A DNA stretch of 64,000 bases from Candidatus Gastranaerophilales bacterium (GTDB taxonomy: Bacteria > Cyanobacteriota > Vampirovibrionia > Gastranaerophilales > Gastranaerophilaceae): assembly GCA_944323145.1 (NCBI GenBank), contig CALURJ010000003.1, positions 1 to 64,000 of the forward strand, read 5' to 3'. The notes under the pieces were generated by a model that was not told the origin of the DNA, did no database searches, and saw only the letters and a program-made list of their open reading frames with translations. Positions 24,982 to 33,827 of the stretch are shown here, piece after piece. Both the position numbers and the translations under genes were made by a program. Every line of letters begins with the position of its first letter. Position 1 is the first letter of the stretch.

Positions 24982-26754
24982 TTAGGCATTTCTTTGAAAA
25001 AATCCTGCGATTTCTTTATGCGGGAAAAATTTTACAATCGGTCGTCCATGAGGGCAAGTGTACGGCATTTTTGTCGTACGCCATTTTTTTACTATTTCCT
25101 GCATCTGCCATGTGGACAGTTTTTGGCCTGCTTTGACAGAAGCTTTACAGGCTGTTGTAATAAGAATTTTTTCTTCCAGTCTGTCAATGCTGCCGTCAAT
25201 ATTTTCTAAAATATCCGCTAAAATTTCTTTAGGATTTACTTTGGCTATCATCTGCGGAACTTTTTTGAAGATAAGTTCGTTTTCTTTTAAAAATTCTATC
25301 CCGAAGCCGAATTTTTCAAACTTTCCAATATTTTCTTTGATAAGTTCGGCTTCAGTACTTGAAACAGGGATTACATCAGATACAAAAAGCATTTGTGATA
25401 CTATATTTTTTTCTGACATAAGTTTTTCGTAAATGTATCGTTCCTCTGCGATATGCTGATCAATAATTTCAAGGCCGTCTTCTTTTTCAACAAGAATATA
25501 AGTGTTTTTGTACTGTCCGATAATATTTTCTTCAGGCTCCGGTGTTTTTTCAACAGGTACAAAAAATTGGCGCTGTTCTTCCTGAGTCTGCTGGGTATGT
25601 TTTTCTTTTTCTGCTTCCATCATTTTGTCGGTGATGTAAATTGTATCCTCATCTTTGTTAAAAATAATCTCTCCGGAGCTTTCAAGTTTTGGCTGTACAA
25701 AATCAATTACATTTTCTGTTATACTCGGCATAGCAGGGCTGACAGGTTTTGCCTGCTGTCTTTCCACATAATTCATCAAACCTGCTTGAATAGATGTGTA
25801 TATAAAATTAAATACCTGATTAGGATTTTTATATCTGACTTCTTTTTTGGTAGGATGAACATTTACATCAACATCTGACGGCGGGATTTGCAGATTAAGA
25901 ACGATAAAAGGATATTTCCCGCTTGCAATAAGGCTTTTGTATGCGGTATCAATTGCTTTTTGAAAAACAGGACATTTAACCGTTCTTGAATTTATATAAA
26001 TATGGTAGCTTTTTTTGCTTGAACGTGTGTAATCGGGAGTGCTTACATAACCGCTGATTTTCAGATTAGACAACTCATCCGTTTTCAAAACCTCTTTCAG
26101 ATTTGAGATTACGTCAGCTGAATAAACCTCTTTAATCGTTTGTAATAAATTATTTTGTCCTGTTGTTTTAAGAACTGTTTTTCCGTTCTTTTTCAATTCA
26201 AGCGAGCACTCAGGGTGTGCAAGAGCAAGTGATTGGATGAGTTCCTGAATGTATGAAAATTCCGTATTTGAACTTTTCAAAAACTTAAGACGTGCGGGGA
26301 GATTATAAAACAAATCTTTTATATCCATAATAGTCCCGACTGCACAGCCTGTTTCAACCTGTTTAACTTCGGAATTTTCGCATTTAACTTTTGTTCCGGT
26401 TTCAAAATCAACAGTTCTTGTCGTACAGGTAAGTTTTGAGATTGATATAATACTTGAAAGTGCTTCTCCCCTGAATCCCAGTGTATGGATGTCAAATAAA
26501 TCTTCATCAGTTGCGATTTTGCTTGTTGCGTGTTTCGAAAATGCAAGAATAATATCGTCAGGATGAATTCCGCATCCGTTATCCGCTACACGAATATCGC
26601 GGCAGTCATTGTTTATTTCAATGCTTATTTTTGTGGCGCCTGCATCAATAGAGTTTTCAACAAGTTCTTTTACAACGGAAGCAGGACGTTCAATAACTTC
26701 GCCCGCTGCAATCTGGTTTATAAGATGTTTTGATAGTTGTTTAATCCTCGCCAT
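24982..26754 (-). CDS. mutL: DNA mismatch repair protein MutL (endonuclease type)
   Basis: MutL couples mismatch recognition to strand removal. The 590-aa protein has the GHKL ATPase motifs ELVENSIDAGA (about 29-39), DNGCGI (about 59-64) and TLGFRGEALSSI (about 91-102), and a C-terminal domain with DQHIAEERYIYE, which keeps the DQHx2-3E-x4-E metal-nuclease pattern, plus CKASVKAGQ and CPHGRPI. This marks a nicking MutL, as in bacteria without MutH. I use ATG at 26754, with GAGGG 10 nt upstream; a TTG two codons earlier is too near. No mutS gene is in the window. It is convergent with prepilin A and ends one base after it. Confidence 0.93.
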   Translation of the reverse strand: MARIKQLSKHLINQIAAGEVIERPASVVKELVENSIDAGATKISIEINNDCRDIRVADNGCGIHPDDIILAFSKHATSKIATDEDLFDIHTLGFRGEALSSIISISKLTCTTRTVDFETGTKVKCENSEVKQVETGCAVGTIMDIKDLFYNLPARLKFLKSSNTEFSYIQELIQSLALAHPECSLELKKNGKTVLKTTGQNNLLQTIKEVYSADVISNLKEVLKTDELSNLKISGYVSTPDYTRSSKKSYHIYINSRTVKCPVFQKAIDTAYKSLIASGKYPFIVLNLQIPPSDVDVNVHPTKKEVRYKNPNQVFNFIYTSIQAGLMNYVERQQAKPVSPAMPSITENVIDFVQPKLESSGEIIFNKDEDTIYITDKMMEAEKEKHTQQTQEEQRQFFVPVEKTPEPEENIIGQYKNTYILVEKEDGLEIIDQHIAEERYIYEKLMSEKNIVSQMLFVSDVIPVSSTEAELIKENIGKFEKFGFGIEFLKENELIFKKVPQMIAKVNPKEILADILENIDGSIDRLEEKILITTACKASVKAGQKLSTWQMQEIVKKWRTTKMPYTCPHGRPIVKFFPHKEIAGFFQRNA

Positions 26755-26939
26755 ACACAAAAAGCCCTCAATCTTAATCTCAATCTACATCAAAAACAAA
26801 TTCATCTAAATGTTTGATTACAAATTTGAAACATTTCTATAAGATGTTTTGTGTATAAAGATAATGCTTTTCTTCCGTTATTAAGTGAAACGTGAAGCGT
26901 GAAAAGTGAAGTAATTTGTAAATTAAGGGAGAAAAAGAC

Positions 26940-27812
26940 TTGGTAAGAGCGAGAATTAACACAAAAATAAAACCTTCAAAAAAAGCGGATTTGCAGGTTG
27001 TAAAACCTGTTAAAACTACAAAATACAGTGATATTGATTTGAATAACTGGAAAGCTTATGACCATGTTAAAACTGATACTTTGTGGGAATTCCCGACAAG
27101 GTTAAGAGAAGGCGGACATTCTAACGAATATCACGGAAATTATATTCCGCAGATTGCCCAGCAGTTGTATGAAAGATTTACCAAGAAAAATGACGTAGTT
27201 CTTGACCTGTTTTTCGGCTCCGGAACTTCAGGTATTGAAGCTGTTAATATGGGCAGACGCTGTATAGGGGTTGAACTTAAAGACGAGCTTGCAGAAAGCG
27301 TATCTCAAAAATTTACTCCAAAGCAGCTTGTAACAGATGTTAGAATTATTTGCGCTGACTCGGCTTCAGAAGCTGCTAAAGAAAAAGTTCAGGCAAGCCT
27401 TGATATTATGCGAGAAGAAAAAGCCCAATTTTTAATTCTTCATCCGCCTTATGATGATATTATTAAGTTTTCAGACAAAAAAGAAGATTTGTCAAACTGT
27501 GATACAACTGAAGAATTTTACGATTTATTTGAAAAAGTCGCTAAAAACGGCTATGATATGCTTGAAAAAGGACGTTTTGCGGCATTAATAATCGGCGACA
27601 GCTACAAAAATTCCGAAGTTCAGCCTCTTGGCTTTGAATGTATGGCAAGAATGATGAAACTCGGTTTCAGACTTAAAGGAATTATCGTAAAAGATATTCA
27701 GGGCAACGAACGTGCCAAAGGTAAAACCGCAAATCTGTGGCGTTACAGAGCGCTTGCAGGCGGATTCTTTATATTTAAACATGAATATGTAATGGTGTTT
27801 CAAAAAGCATAA
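26940..27812 (+). CDS. Orphan DNA methyltransferase (N4/N6 type)
   Basis: The 290-aa protein has an S-adenosylmethionine motif DLFFGSGTSGIEA (near 90-102) followed by GRRCIGVEL, and a catalytic motif IV reading HPPYDD (near 168-173), in the order SAM site first. The N-terminal region has GGHSNEYHGNYIPQI, typical of DNA methylases that modify adenine or cytosine amino groups. HPPY in place of the usual DPPY or SPPY is a variation. No restriction endonuclease or specificity gene is adjacent, so it may act in regulation. TTG at 26940 has GGGAG 8 nt upstream. Recognition site unknown. Confidence 0.75.
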   Translation: MVRARINTKIKPSKKADLQVVKPVKTTKYSDIDLNNWKAYDHVKTDTLWEFPTRLREGGHSNEYHGNYIPQIAQQLYERFTKKNDVVLDLFFGSGTSGIEAVNMGRRCIGVELKDELAESVSQKFTPKQLVTDVRIICADSASEAAKEKVQASLDIMREEKAQFLILHPPYDDIIKFSDKKEDLSNCDTTEEFYDLFEKVAKNGYDMLEKGRFAALIIGDSYKNSEVQPLGFECMARMMKLGFRLKGIIVKDIQGNERAKGKTANLWRYRALAGGFFIFKHEYVMVFQKA

Positions 27813-27813
27813 T

Positions 27814-28743
27814 TCATCGTACTATAGAAATTCTGAAAATATTTTTTCCGACAGTTGCTTTTGAGAGATTTTTTGCAAATTTTATAAAATCTTTTGCTGG
27901 TTTGCCGTCTAAAATATTAAATTTTATAATTTTATTTTTATTTTCTTTTATGAAATTTATAGTGCCTCTGACTATATCATCGTGCGGAATTTTATGCCCC
28001 CATTCAAGAGTTGATGAGATTTTATTTCTTAAAAGATAAGTGTAAAAATATTCTTTTGAATTTGTCATCTTTTTTCGCAGAATCAATTGCGATAGTTCTC
28101 TTTCGTTAGGGCGTGCTGTTGTTCTATCTAAAAACTTATTTTCTTCTATGTATTTAAGAATTTCGTACTTTTTAATAAATTCTTTTTCATTGATACTGAA
28201 CAAAATCGGCTGTCTTAAAAATGTATCAAGAATATCGGAAGTCGGGATATTTAATTTATCTGAAATTGTATAAATTTTTTTCTTTATTGTTTCCGGTTTT
28301 GTTACAAAAATTGTTGGATTATTTAATGCGCAGCGGAGATATTCTTCTCCGGAAAGTCCGTAATTTTCAAATAATTTTACTGTAGTCCTGACATTCTTTT
28401 CTACCGTATCCGGTGATAGTGAAAATAAACTCGGACAGTGCATTACGGCTTTTAGATATTTTTCTGTTGTAAGTCCTTCTGTGTTAAATCTTTTTGCAGT
28501 TTCTCTTACATTATGTTCCATAGTTCCAGGTTTTTGTACCAACAGAAAAGGATGCCGTTTTGAGGCTTCAAGGCATTGATTGTAGGTGATGCCCTCTTGT
28601 TCAAATCTATCTGCTAATCCTTGGATATTAGATCTATTTACGTCTGTTATTCTGCCTTCACTTATACGTTTCGAATAATCTTTTCTGAATTGTTTGCTGT
28701 TTCCGCTGAACGTAATATTATTTGTATAAAAATTTATTTTCAT
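27814..28743 (-). CDS. Helical-repeat protein resembling mTERF repeats
   Basis: The 309-aa protein starts with a hydrophobic-polar segment containing ITFSG (10-14). Residues about 50-170 hold three repeats of about 39 residues, each opening with GxTxxxYLxA or GLSGEEYLRCA, then a short NPxIF or CPSLF or HPFLL element, a KPxT turn and a helix ending in RF, LF or KL. This is the arrangement of mTERF/nucleic-acid-binding helical repeats. A fourth weaker copy (QPILFSINEKEF) follows. The C-terminal 100 residues are basic. It may bind nucleic acid or a protein surface; the call rests on pattern only. No ribosome site is obvious. Confidence 0.5.
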   Translation of the reverse strand: MKINFYTNNITFSGNSKQFRKDYSKRISEGRITDVNRSNIQGLADRFEQEGITYNQCLEASKRHPFLLVQKPGTMEHNVRETAKRFNTEGLTTEKYLKAVMHCPSLFSLSPDTVEKNVRTTVKLFENYGLSGEEYLRCALNNPTIFVTKPETIKKKIYTISDKLNIPTSDILDTFLRQPILFSINEKEFIKKYEILKYIEENKFLDRTTARPNERELSQLILRKKMTNSKEYFYTYLLRNKISSTLEWGHKIPHDDIVRGTINFIKENKNKIIKFNILDGKPAKDFIKFAKNLSKATVGKNIFRISIVR

Positions 28744-28775
28744 ACTACAAATAAAACGGGTAAAAATTTTTTTTG

Positions 28776-30242
28776 CTAAAATTTCAAATTTTTTACAACA
28801 CGCTGCATAAGCTCATTCCAATTTTCTTTTGGCCCGAGTCTGAAAAGTTTCACGCTGTCGTACCAGTCACAGTGTCCTAAATCTATATGCCACCGCCAGT
28901 TGTAATTGTACGGCAAAAGTATAATGCAGGGTTTGCCCATAGCTCCTGCAAGGTGCGCTAAAGATGAGTCGCTTGATATTACAAGGTCTACGTTTTCCAG
29001 AGCTCCCGCAGTGTATGAAAAATCCTTGAAACTTTCAGCAAGATTTGTTATGTCATATTTTGAGGCAAGTTTTTCAAATTCTTCTGAACCTTCAAATGTT
29101 TGAGCTGAATATATTTTTACATCAGGAAGATCAAACAGCGGAGCAAACGCTTCGACATTAATAACTCTGTCCGTTTCATAATATGTGTTGCCCTGCCATT
29201 TTATTGCAATTTTAAATTTATCGTTGTTGAAAAATTTCTCTTTGAAAAATTTTACTTTATCAGGCATTGCTTTTAAGTACTTATCGTGCCTCATAAATAT
29301 TTCTTTATTATCGAGCTGCAGAACGTATGGAACACTTAAAAACGGAATATGGTAATCAAAGTCAATTTTATTTTCTTCATAGAATACATCCATGAAATCT
29401 ATGTCCGGAAAATTATCCCTGAAAAGTTGTGAAAGAGCTTTCTGGGGTTTCATAATAATTTTTTTACATCGTTTTTGCAGTTCGGGCAAATATCTTGCAA
29501 ACATTATCATGTCGCCGAATCCGGCTTCGTAATATGTGTAAAGAGTTTTGTTTGAAATATCTTCACCCTGCCAGATATGAGCTTTTTTCATTAAATGCGG
29601 ATAAGTTACCTGCTGTGAAGTTATAGCCGTATTTCTGCATAACCTGTTTTCAAAAAATTTCATTCCGGTTTCGTAATTTTTAAGTCTGAAATACCCGAGT
29701 GATATAAAATATAAAACTTCTTTGTCATCGGGGGTAATTTCAAGACATTTTTTAAAAAATTCAACAGCTTTTTCCGGTTTATTCAAAAATAAATAAAGAC
29801 TTGCAAGATTAAATAGAGCCTTTTCAGATTTCGGGTTTATTTCAAGGGCTTTCAGGTAGGACTTTTCGGATTTATCATATTCAATATTATTTTTGTAGGC
29901 AAGGGCCAGTAAAAAATATATTTCAAAACTGTCAAAGCCGTCACTTACTGCTTCCTCGAGAATTTTTATTGTAGATTGAAACTCATTTTTTTCATTATAA
30001 ACTCTTGCAAGATTTTCATAAAAATAGCTGTCTTTTTTTAAAGTAAGAGCTTTTTTTATATACTTTTCAGCATCCGGAAATCGATTTTGGGAGAGTTTTA
30101 TAAGCCCCAGAAGATTTAATACTTCATAATTGTTTTCTGAGGTGTTTAAAATTTCCGAATAAATTTCCTCGGCTTTTTCTAAATCCCCGTTTTGATGGTA
30201 TTTAAAGGCTTCATTAAGTTTTTCTTTTTCTGAAACGGTCAT
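28776..30242 (-). CDS. TPR protein with C-terminal glycosyltransferase-like domain
   Basis: Residues about 1-200 of the 488-aa protein form about five TPR units (EAFKYHQNGDLEKAEEIYSEIL, ALFNLASLYLFLNKPEKAVEFFKKCL and others). The C-terminal half has the GT-B style seen in TPR-linked glycosyltransferases and heptosyltransferases: IAIKWQGN near 335, and DLVISSDSSLAHLAGAMGKPCIILLP near 425-450. It probably transfers a sugar to protein or lipid. The -10 (TATAAT) ends 5 nt before the ATG and there is no Shine-Dalgarno, so it may be leaderless. Confidence 0.7.
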   Translation of the reverse strand: MTVSEKEKLNEAFKYHQNGDLEKAEEIYSEILNTSENNYEVLNLLGLIKLSQNRFPDAEKYIKKALTLKKDSYFYENLARVYNEKNEFQSTIKILEEAVSDGFDSFEIYFLLALAYKNNIEYDKSEKSYLKALEINPKSEKALFNLASLYLFLNKPEKAVEFFKKCLEITPDDKEVLYFISLGYFRLKNYETGMKFFENRLCRNTAITSQQVTYPHLMKKAHIWQGEDISNKTLYTYYEAGFGDMIMFARYLPELQKRCKKIIMKPQKALSQLFRDNFPDIDFMDVFYEENKIDFDYHIPFLSVPYVLQLDNKEIFMRHDKYLKAMPDKVKFFKEKFFNNDKFKIAIKWQGNTYYETDRVINVEAFAPLFDLPDVKIYSAQTFEGSEEFEKLASKYDITNLAESFKDFSYTAGALENVDLVISSDSSLAHLAGAMGKPCIILLPYNYNWRWHIDLGHCDWYDSVKLFRLGPKENWNELMQRVVKNLKF

Positions 30243-30430
30243 AAATTATTATATACAGATTTTTTTAAAAAAATCAAAAAATCTCATGCATTTAAAGGAT
30301 AAAATCTGAAAAAATATGGTTTATTCTAATAATGTACATCAAAGGCATGCCCAAAAATATAAAAGGCATGGTGTAGAAGGGACAATATTACAAAATATTA
30401 ACCAAACTTGAAGAAATGTTAATTTACCTG

Positions 30431-30453
30431 AAACCATGATGGCATCATGGTTT
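30431..30453. repeat. 23-bp perfect palindrome in the intergenic region upstream of yggS
   Basis: The 325-bp gap 30243-30567 has no gene I can support. It contains this palindrome (11-bp arms around one G, centred at 30442), a GAGGAGGAAAGG stretch without a usable start codon after it, and two GGCATG repeats near 30344 and 30365. The palindrome could be a terminator-like hairpin or an operator. Confidence 0.6.
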
Positions 30454-30567
30454 TGGCGGAAAAAATATTGAGGAGGAAAGGTTAGAAATAAAAAAGTTGT
30501 CCGCGTCTGATGTATAGAGTACAATTAATACTATATTCAACTTCTTGTAGAGGTAGGATGATTATTC

Positions 30568-31230
30568 ATGCAGGACAGAGTTAGACAAAATCTTTTACAA
30601 ATACAGGAAGACATCGCACCTTATAAACCAAATATAATCGCAGTGACAAAGTATTTTGACGAAACCGCAATAATCAATGCATATAATGCAGGATTAAGAG
30701 ATTTCGCAGAATCAAGGGTAGTTGAAGCTGTTAAGAAGATTGACAATCTTCCCTCAGATATACGGAATAATTCAAAATTTCACTTTATCGGACATCTTCA
30801 AACCAATAAGGTAAAAAAAGTTGTAGGGAAATTTGATTATATCCATTCTGTTGACTCGCTGAAGCTTGCAAAAGTTATATCGGAAGAAGCTCAAAATACC
30901 GGTAAAATCCAAAATATTCTTCTTGAGATTAATATCGCTGAAGAAGAACAAAAGTACGGTTTTTCCGAAAACGAAATTTTCAACGTATTCACCTCTTTGA
31001 AAGAGCTTCCAAATATAAACATTGCAGGTTTGATGTGTATGACGCCCCTCGGGGCTTCTGAAAAAACGCAGGATGAAGTATTTTCTGAGATTGTTGAAAT
31101 TAAACAAGGACTTGAGAGCAGGTTTAATTGCAAATTAAAGGAAATGTCAATGGGAATGAGTCAGGATTACAAAGAGGCAGCTAAATATGGTGCAACTATG
31201 TTAAGGATTGGTAGAAAATTATTTAATTAA
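30568..31230 (+). CDS. yggS: PLP homeostasis protein YggS
   Basis: YggS/YlmE proteins bind pyridoxal 5'-phosphate and keep its free level balanced. The 220-aa product has NIIAVTKYFDE with the PLP lysine at about 27, DFAESRVVEAVKK, FHFIGHLQTNKVKKV and GLMCMTPLG, then EMSMGMSQDYKEAAKYGATMLRIGRKLF at the end, all family signatures. It lies directly upstream of sepF and in the division block with ftsZ, an order shared with Cyanobacteria and Firmicutes. Confidence 0.92.
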   Translation: MQDRVRQNLLQIQEDIAPYKPNIIAVTKYFDETAIINAYNAGLRDFAESRVVEAVKKIDNLPSDIRNNSKFHFIGHLQTNKVKKVVGKFDYIHSVDSLKLAKVISEEAQNTGKIQNILLEINIAEEEQKYGFSENEIFNVFTSLKELPNINIAGLMCMTPLGASEKTQDEVFSEIVEIKQGLESRFNCKLKEMSMGMSQDYKEAAKYGATMLRIGRKLFN

Positions 31231-31254
31231 AGTAAGATAAACGGAGGAAAAACG

Positions 31255-31755
31255 GTGGCAGCAGTAACAGACAAAATTAAATCAGTAGTGGATTTTTTAG
31301 TAAAAGGATTTGAACCCAGAGAAACTATTTTTGATGAAATGGCTCAGGAAGTGGAAGATGATTACCCTGTTCAGGATAATTTAGCAATTGACCCTTCATA
31401 TTCTTATCAGCCGGCAGTTGATAGAACTAGTGAACTTAAAGTAGTTAATCATCCAAGTTTCAAAGGTTATGAAGTAAAGGTTATGGAACCGAGATCATTT
31501 GAAGATGCTGCAACAATTGTTCAACACCTCAGAAACAGAAAGACCATCGTTTTAAACCTTCATCTTTTAGATAAAGAACAATCACAAAGAACAATTGATT
31601 TTGTTTGCGGTGCTGCTCATGCGCTTGACGGCAAGCCTCAAAAAGTGGGTGATTTGGTTTTCGTATTCACTCCGAGCAATGTGACTTTGTCTGTTGATGT
31701 TTCCGTAAACCAGAACAAATTTAATGACTCATTGTGGAGAGCTCCTTTACAATAG
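31255..31755 (+). CDS. sepF: Cell division protein SepF
   Basis: SepF anchors FtsZ to the membrane and supports septum formation. The 166-aa protein has an amphipathic N-terminus, an acidic linker and the SepF core (about 75-155): KVMEPRSFEDAATIVQHLRNRKTIVLNL, QRTIDFVCGAAHALDG and the KVGDLVFVFTPSNV end. GTG at 31255 has GGAGG 6 nt upstream. A terminator lies about 60 bp downstream. Its co-location with ftsZ and yggS supports the division role. Confidence 0.93.
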   Translation: MAAVTDKIKSVVDFLVKGFEPRETIFDEMAQEVEDDYPVQDNLAIDPSYSYQPAVDRTSELKVVNHPSFKGYEVKVMEPRSFEDAATIVQHLRNRKTIVLNLHLLDKEQSQRTIDFVCGAAHALDGKPQKVGDLVFVFTPSNVTLSVDVSVNQNKFNDSLWRAPLQ

Positions 31756-31812
31756 TAACACTGCTCCGCGATAGAGTTTTATTTTATGAGAAAGAGAGAG
31801 ATAGTTGAATAT

Positions 31813-31836
31813 GAGGTGTTTTACACCTCTTTTTTT
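31813..31836 (+). terminator. Terminator of sepF
   Basis: GAGGTGT and ACACCTC form a 7-bp stem with a small loop, followed by TTTTTTTTT. Confidence 0.75.
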
Positions 31837-31865
31837 TTGCAAAATTCCAAAGCTTGTGTTATAAT
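31837..31865 (+). promoter_or_regulatory. Promoter of prepilin B, starting in the sepF terminator T-tract
   Basis: TTGCAA (31837-31842) and TATAAT (31860-31865) are 17 bp apart. The -35 begins at the end of the sepF terminator T run. Confidence 0.6.
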
Positions 31866-31898
31866 AATACAAGGAATCAAGCAAACGGAGAGTAGAGT

Positions 31899-32883
31899 AT
31901 GGCAAGATTAAGAAATGTTAAGTATCCGGGGGGGGGGCTCTTCTAGGCTTCGCCAAAGGGTCAGAGGTCAAGAGGTCAGGAAGGCAAGATGATATCTGCG
32001 GGCAGAACCTGCGTAAAAATAAATTCACTCCCTTATTAGGGAAGGTCAGGATGGGTTTCAATTATTGCTGTTTCTTAAAAAGATCGCTATCCACCCCTAA
32101 CCCCTGTTTTGCCCGCTTTGCGATAAACGGGCACGGCTCCGCCTTTGGCCCTCTGCAAAGCGGGCGTTCCCTAATCAGGGATGGGAAGAATAATTCATTG
32201 AAACGCACTTCTCGTCCTAATGTCTTAACGTCTTATCGTCTTAAGAAAAAAGTTGCCTTCACTCTTGCTGAGGTTTTAATCACCCTCGGTATAATCGGTG
32301 TTGTTGCTGCTATAACAATTCCGGGACTTGTTGCTGATTATCAGAAAAAAGTTTTAGTGGCTCAGTTTAAAAAAACTATTCAAATTTATCAAATGCTCTT
32401 AATTTAGTTCAGGCTGAATACGGTACGGTATATGAATGTTATAATACCGGTTTTGGCCGATATCATATTAATGAGTGCAAACCCTTTTTTGAGCAGTATG
32501 TAAAAAAACTAAATATTATAAAAGAATGTGATGACTGGAAAAATAAATGTCATCCGGAATATAAGACAAAATCTTAAGTTTTGTCTGCTGGCGGCGAAGT
32601 GAATAATAATGCATGTTCATTTGATATTGATTCATATACAACTTATTATACATTATCTGATGGTTCAATGTTTGTTTTGCAAAATACGAATAATAACAGT
32701 CATCATCAGCTATTTCCGTTAGTTGACGTAAACGGAATGAAAGGTCCCAACAAATGGGGGTATGATCTTTATACGTTGACTTTTCAGCGTAACAACGATG
32801 GGCAGAATGTTATATTATCTAATAATGTTTGTGCAATGAAGGAAAAAGGCGGAATGTTTCTTGACGAAGTTTTAGGGGAGTAA
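31899..32883 (+). pseudogene. Prepilin-like gene B, phase-off and decayed
   Basis: ATG at 31899 with GGAG upstream opens MARLRNVKYP, then G10 (31928-31937), and stops soon after at TAG. The prepilin frame is open from 31922 to 32407 and encodes the leader modules and FTLAEVLITLGIIGVVAAITIPG. At about 32370-32376 a one-base deletion breaks it; the reading continues in the next frame, then meets TAA at 32575-32577, and the remaining C-terminus (to 32883) keeps VDVNGMKGPNKWGYDLY. So the locus has a phase-off leader, a frameshift and a nonsense codon, and is a pseudogene. Restoring G11 or G8 alone would not repair it. Confidence 0.8.
31928..32060 (+). repeat. G10 tract and leader repeat module of prepilin B
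   Basis: G10 lies at 31928-31937. The following sequence, translated in the prepilin frame as LLGFAKGSEVKRSGRQ and later PLLGKVRMG, is closely repeated at the prepilin C leader (44124-44230) and in part at prepilin A (GKVRMGF near 24120). Confidence 0.75.
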
Positions 32884-32886
32884 GAT

Positions 32887-32915
32887 TTGCATAAAATTTT
32901 CTAATATGTTATATT
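32887..32915 (+). promoter_or_regulatory. nadK promoter giving a likely leaderless transcript
   Basis: TTGCAT (32887-32892) and TATATT (32910-32915) are 17 bp apart; the -10 ends 7 nt before the nadK ATG and no Shine-Dalgarno fits. Confidence 0.5.
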
Positions 32916-32922
32916 CTGCTGT

Positions 32923-33717
32923 ATGAAAAATTTTGCAATTTGTTTTAATCCTAATATTGATCATTCTGTTGAAATAAAAAATAAACTTTCAAATATTTTG
33001 GTTTCAAGGGGAATTAAAACCACCGCTTTAGATATTGATGGCCTTAAAGAGGGATTTGATTTTGCTTTTGTAATCGGCGGTGACGGTACAATATTAAAAA
33101 CTGCAAGATTTTATGCAAAGTTTCAAACACCTGTTTTTGGTATTAATTTGGGTCGTTTAGGGTTTCTGTCACAATCCTCAAAAGAGGACATTGAAACATC
33201 TGTTGATAAAGTTTTGGCAGGCAAATTTATTGTTGATGAAAGAATTATGTTACAAAGCGGCAATTATACGGCCTTGAATGATTTTGTTTTAAAATGTGCT
33301 TCAATGGGAAGGACATCAAAGTTTGTTCTGAAAATTAATGATAAGCCTGTTTGTGACTATCTTGCGGACGGAATAATTATTTCAACTCCTACAGGTTCAA
33401 CCGCTTACGGCCTGTCTGCCGGCGGCCCTGTTTTGACTCCGTCATTAGAAGCTTTTGTAATAGTGCCTATATGCCCTCATACTCTTACTGCTCGCCCGCT
33501 TGTTATTTCTGATAACGAAAAAATTACTGTCTGCGTGGATGAAGCCAAAGAACACTATTTGTATGCTGACGGTCAGGAAAATATTCTGTTTAATAAAGAA
33601 ATTAATATTGAAAAATCAAATTTAAAAGTGAAACTTGCGCTTCTTGAAAATTCTGATTTTTATTCGGTGTTAAGCGACAAACTTCACTGGGGTGTGCCTC
33701 TTAATTATAATTATTAA
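32923..33717 (+). CDS. nadK: NAD kinase
   Basis: NAD kinase phosphorylates NAD to NADP. The 264-aa protein has the diagnostic VIGGDGTILKTARF (near 50-64), FGINLGRLGFLS (near 73-84), the NE-type region around ALNDFVLKC, and the substrate loop DGIIISTPTGSTAYGLSAGGPVLTP (near 148-172), plus PHTLTARPLVI. Length fits the family. It is placed between the decayed prepilin B and ftsZ, with its own promoter. Confidence 0.94.
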   Translation: MKNFAICFNPNIDHSVEIKNKLSNILVSRGIKTTALDIDGLKEGFDFAFVIGGDGTILKTARFYAKFQTPVFGINLGRLGFLSQSSKEDIETSVDKVLAGKFIVDERIMLQSGNYTALNDFVLKCASMGRTSKFVLKINDKPVCDYLADGIIISTPTGSTAYGLSAGGPVLTPSLEAFVIVPICPHTLTARPLVISDNEKITVCVDEAKEHYLYADGQENILFNKEINIEKSNLKVKLALLENSDFYSVLSDKLHWGVPLNYNY

Positions 33718-33827
33718 TTTTTGTTCATAATTTTTGATTATTTCTTGTACTTTTTTTCTATTTAAAATAGTATGTTATTATACTATTGTAGATGTCTAAT
33801 TATACAATTATATAAAGAGGTAAAAAA

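Noticed and set aside
26887-26912. Repeated GTGAA units before the methyltransferase gene
   Set aside because: Only three imperfect copies with unequal spacing; it may be a coincidence.
30339-30524. 61-codon minus-strand frame upstream of yggS
   Set aside because: It crosses the palindrome at 30431-30453, has no ribosome site and no sensible composition.
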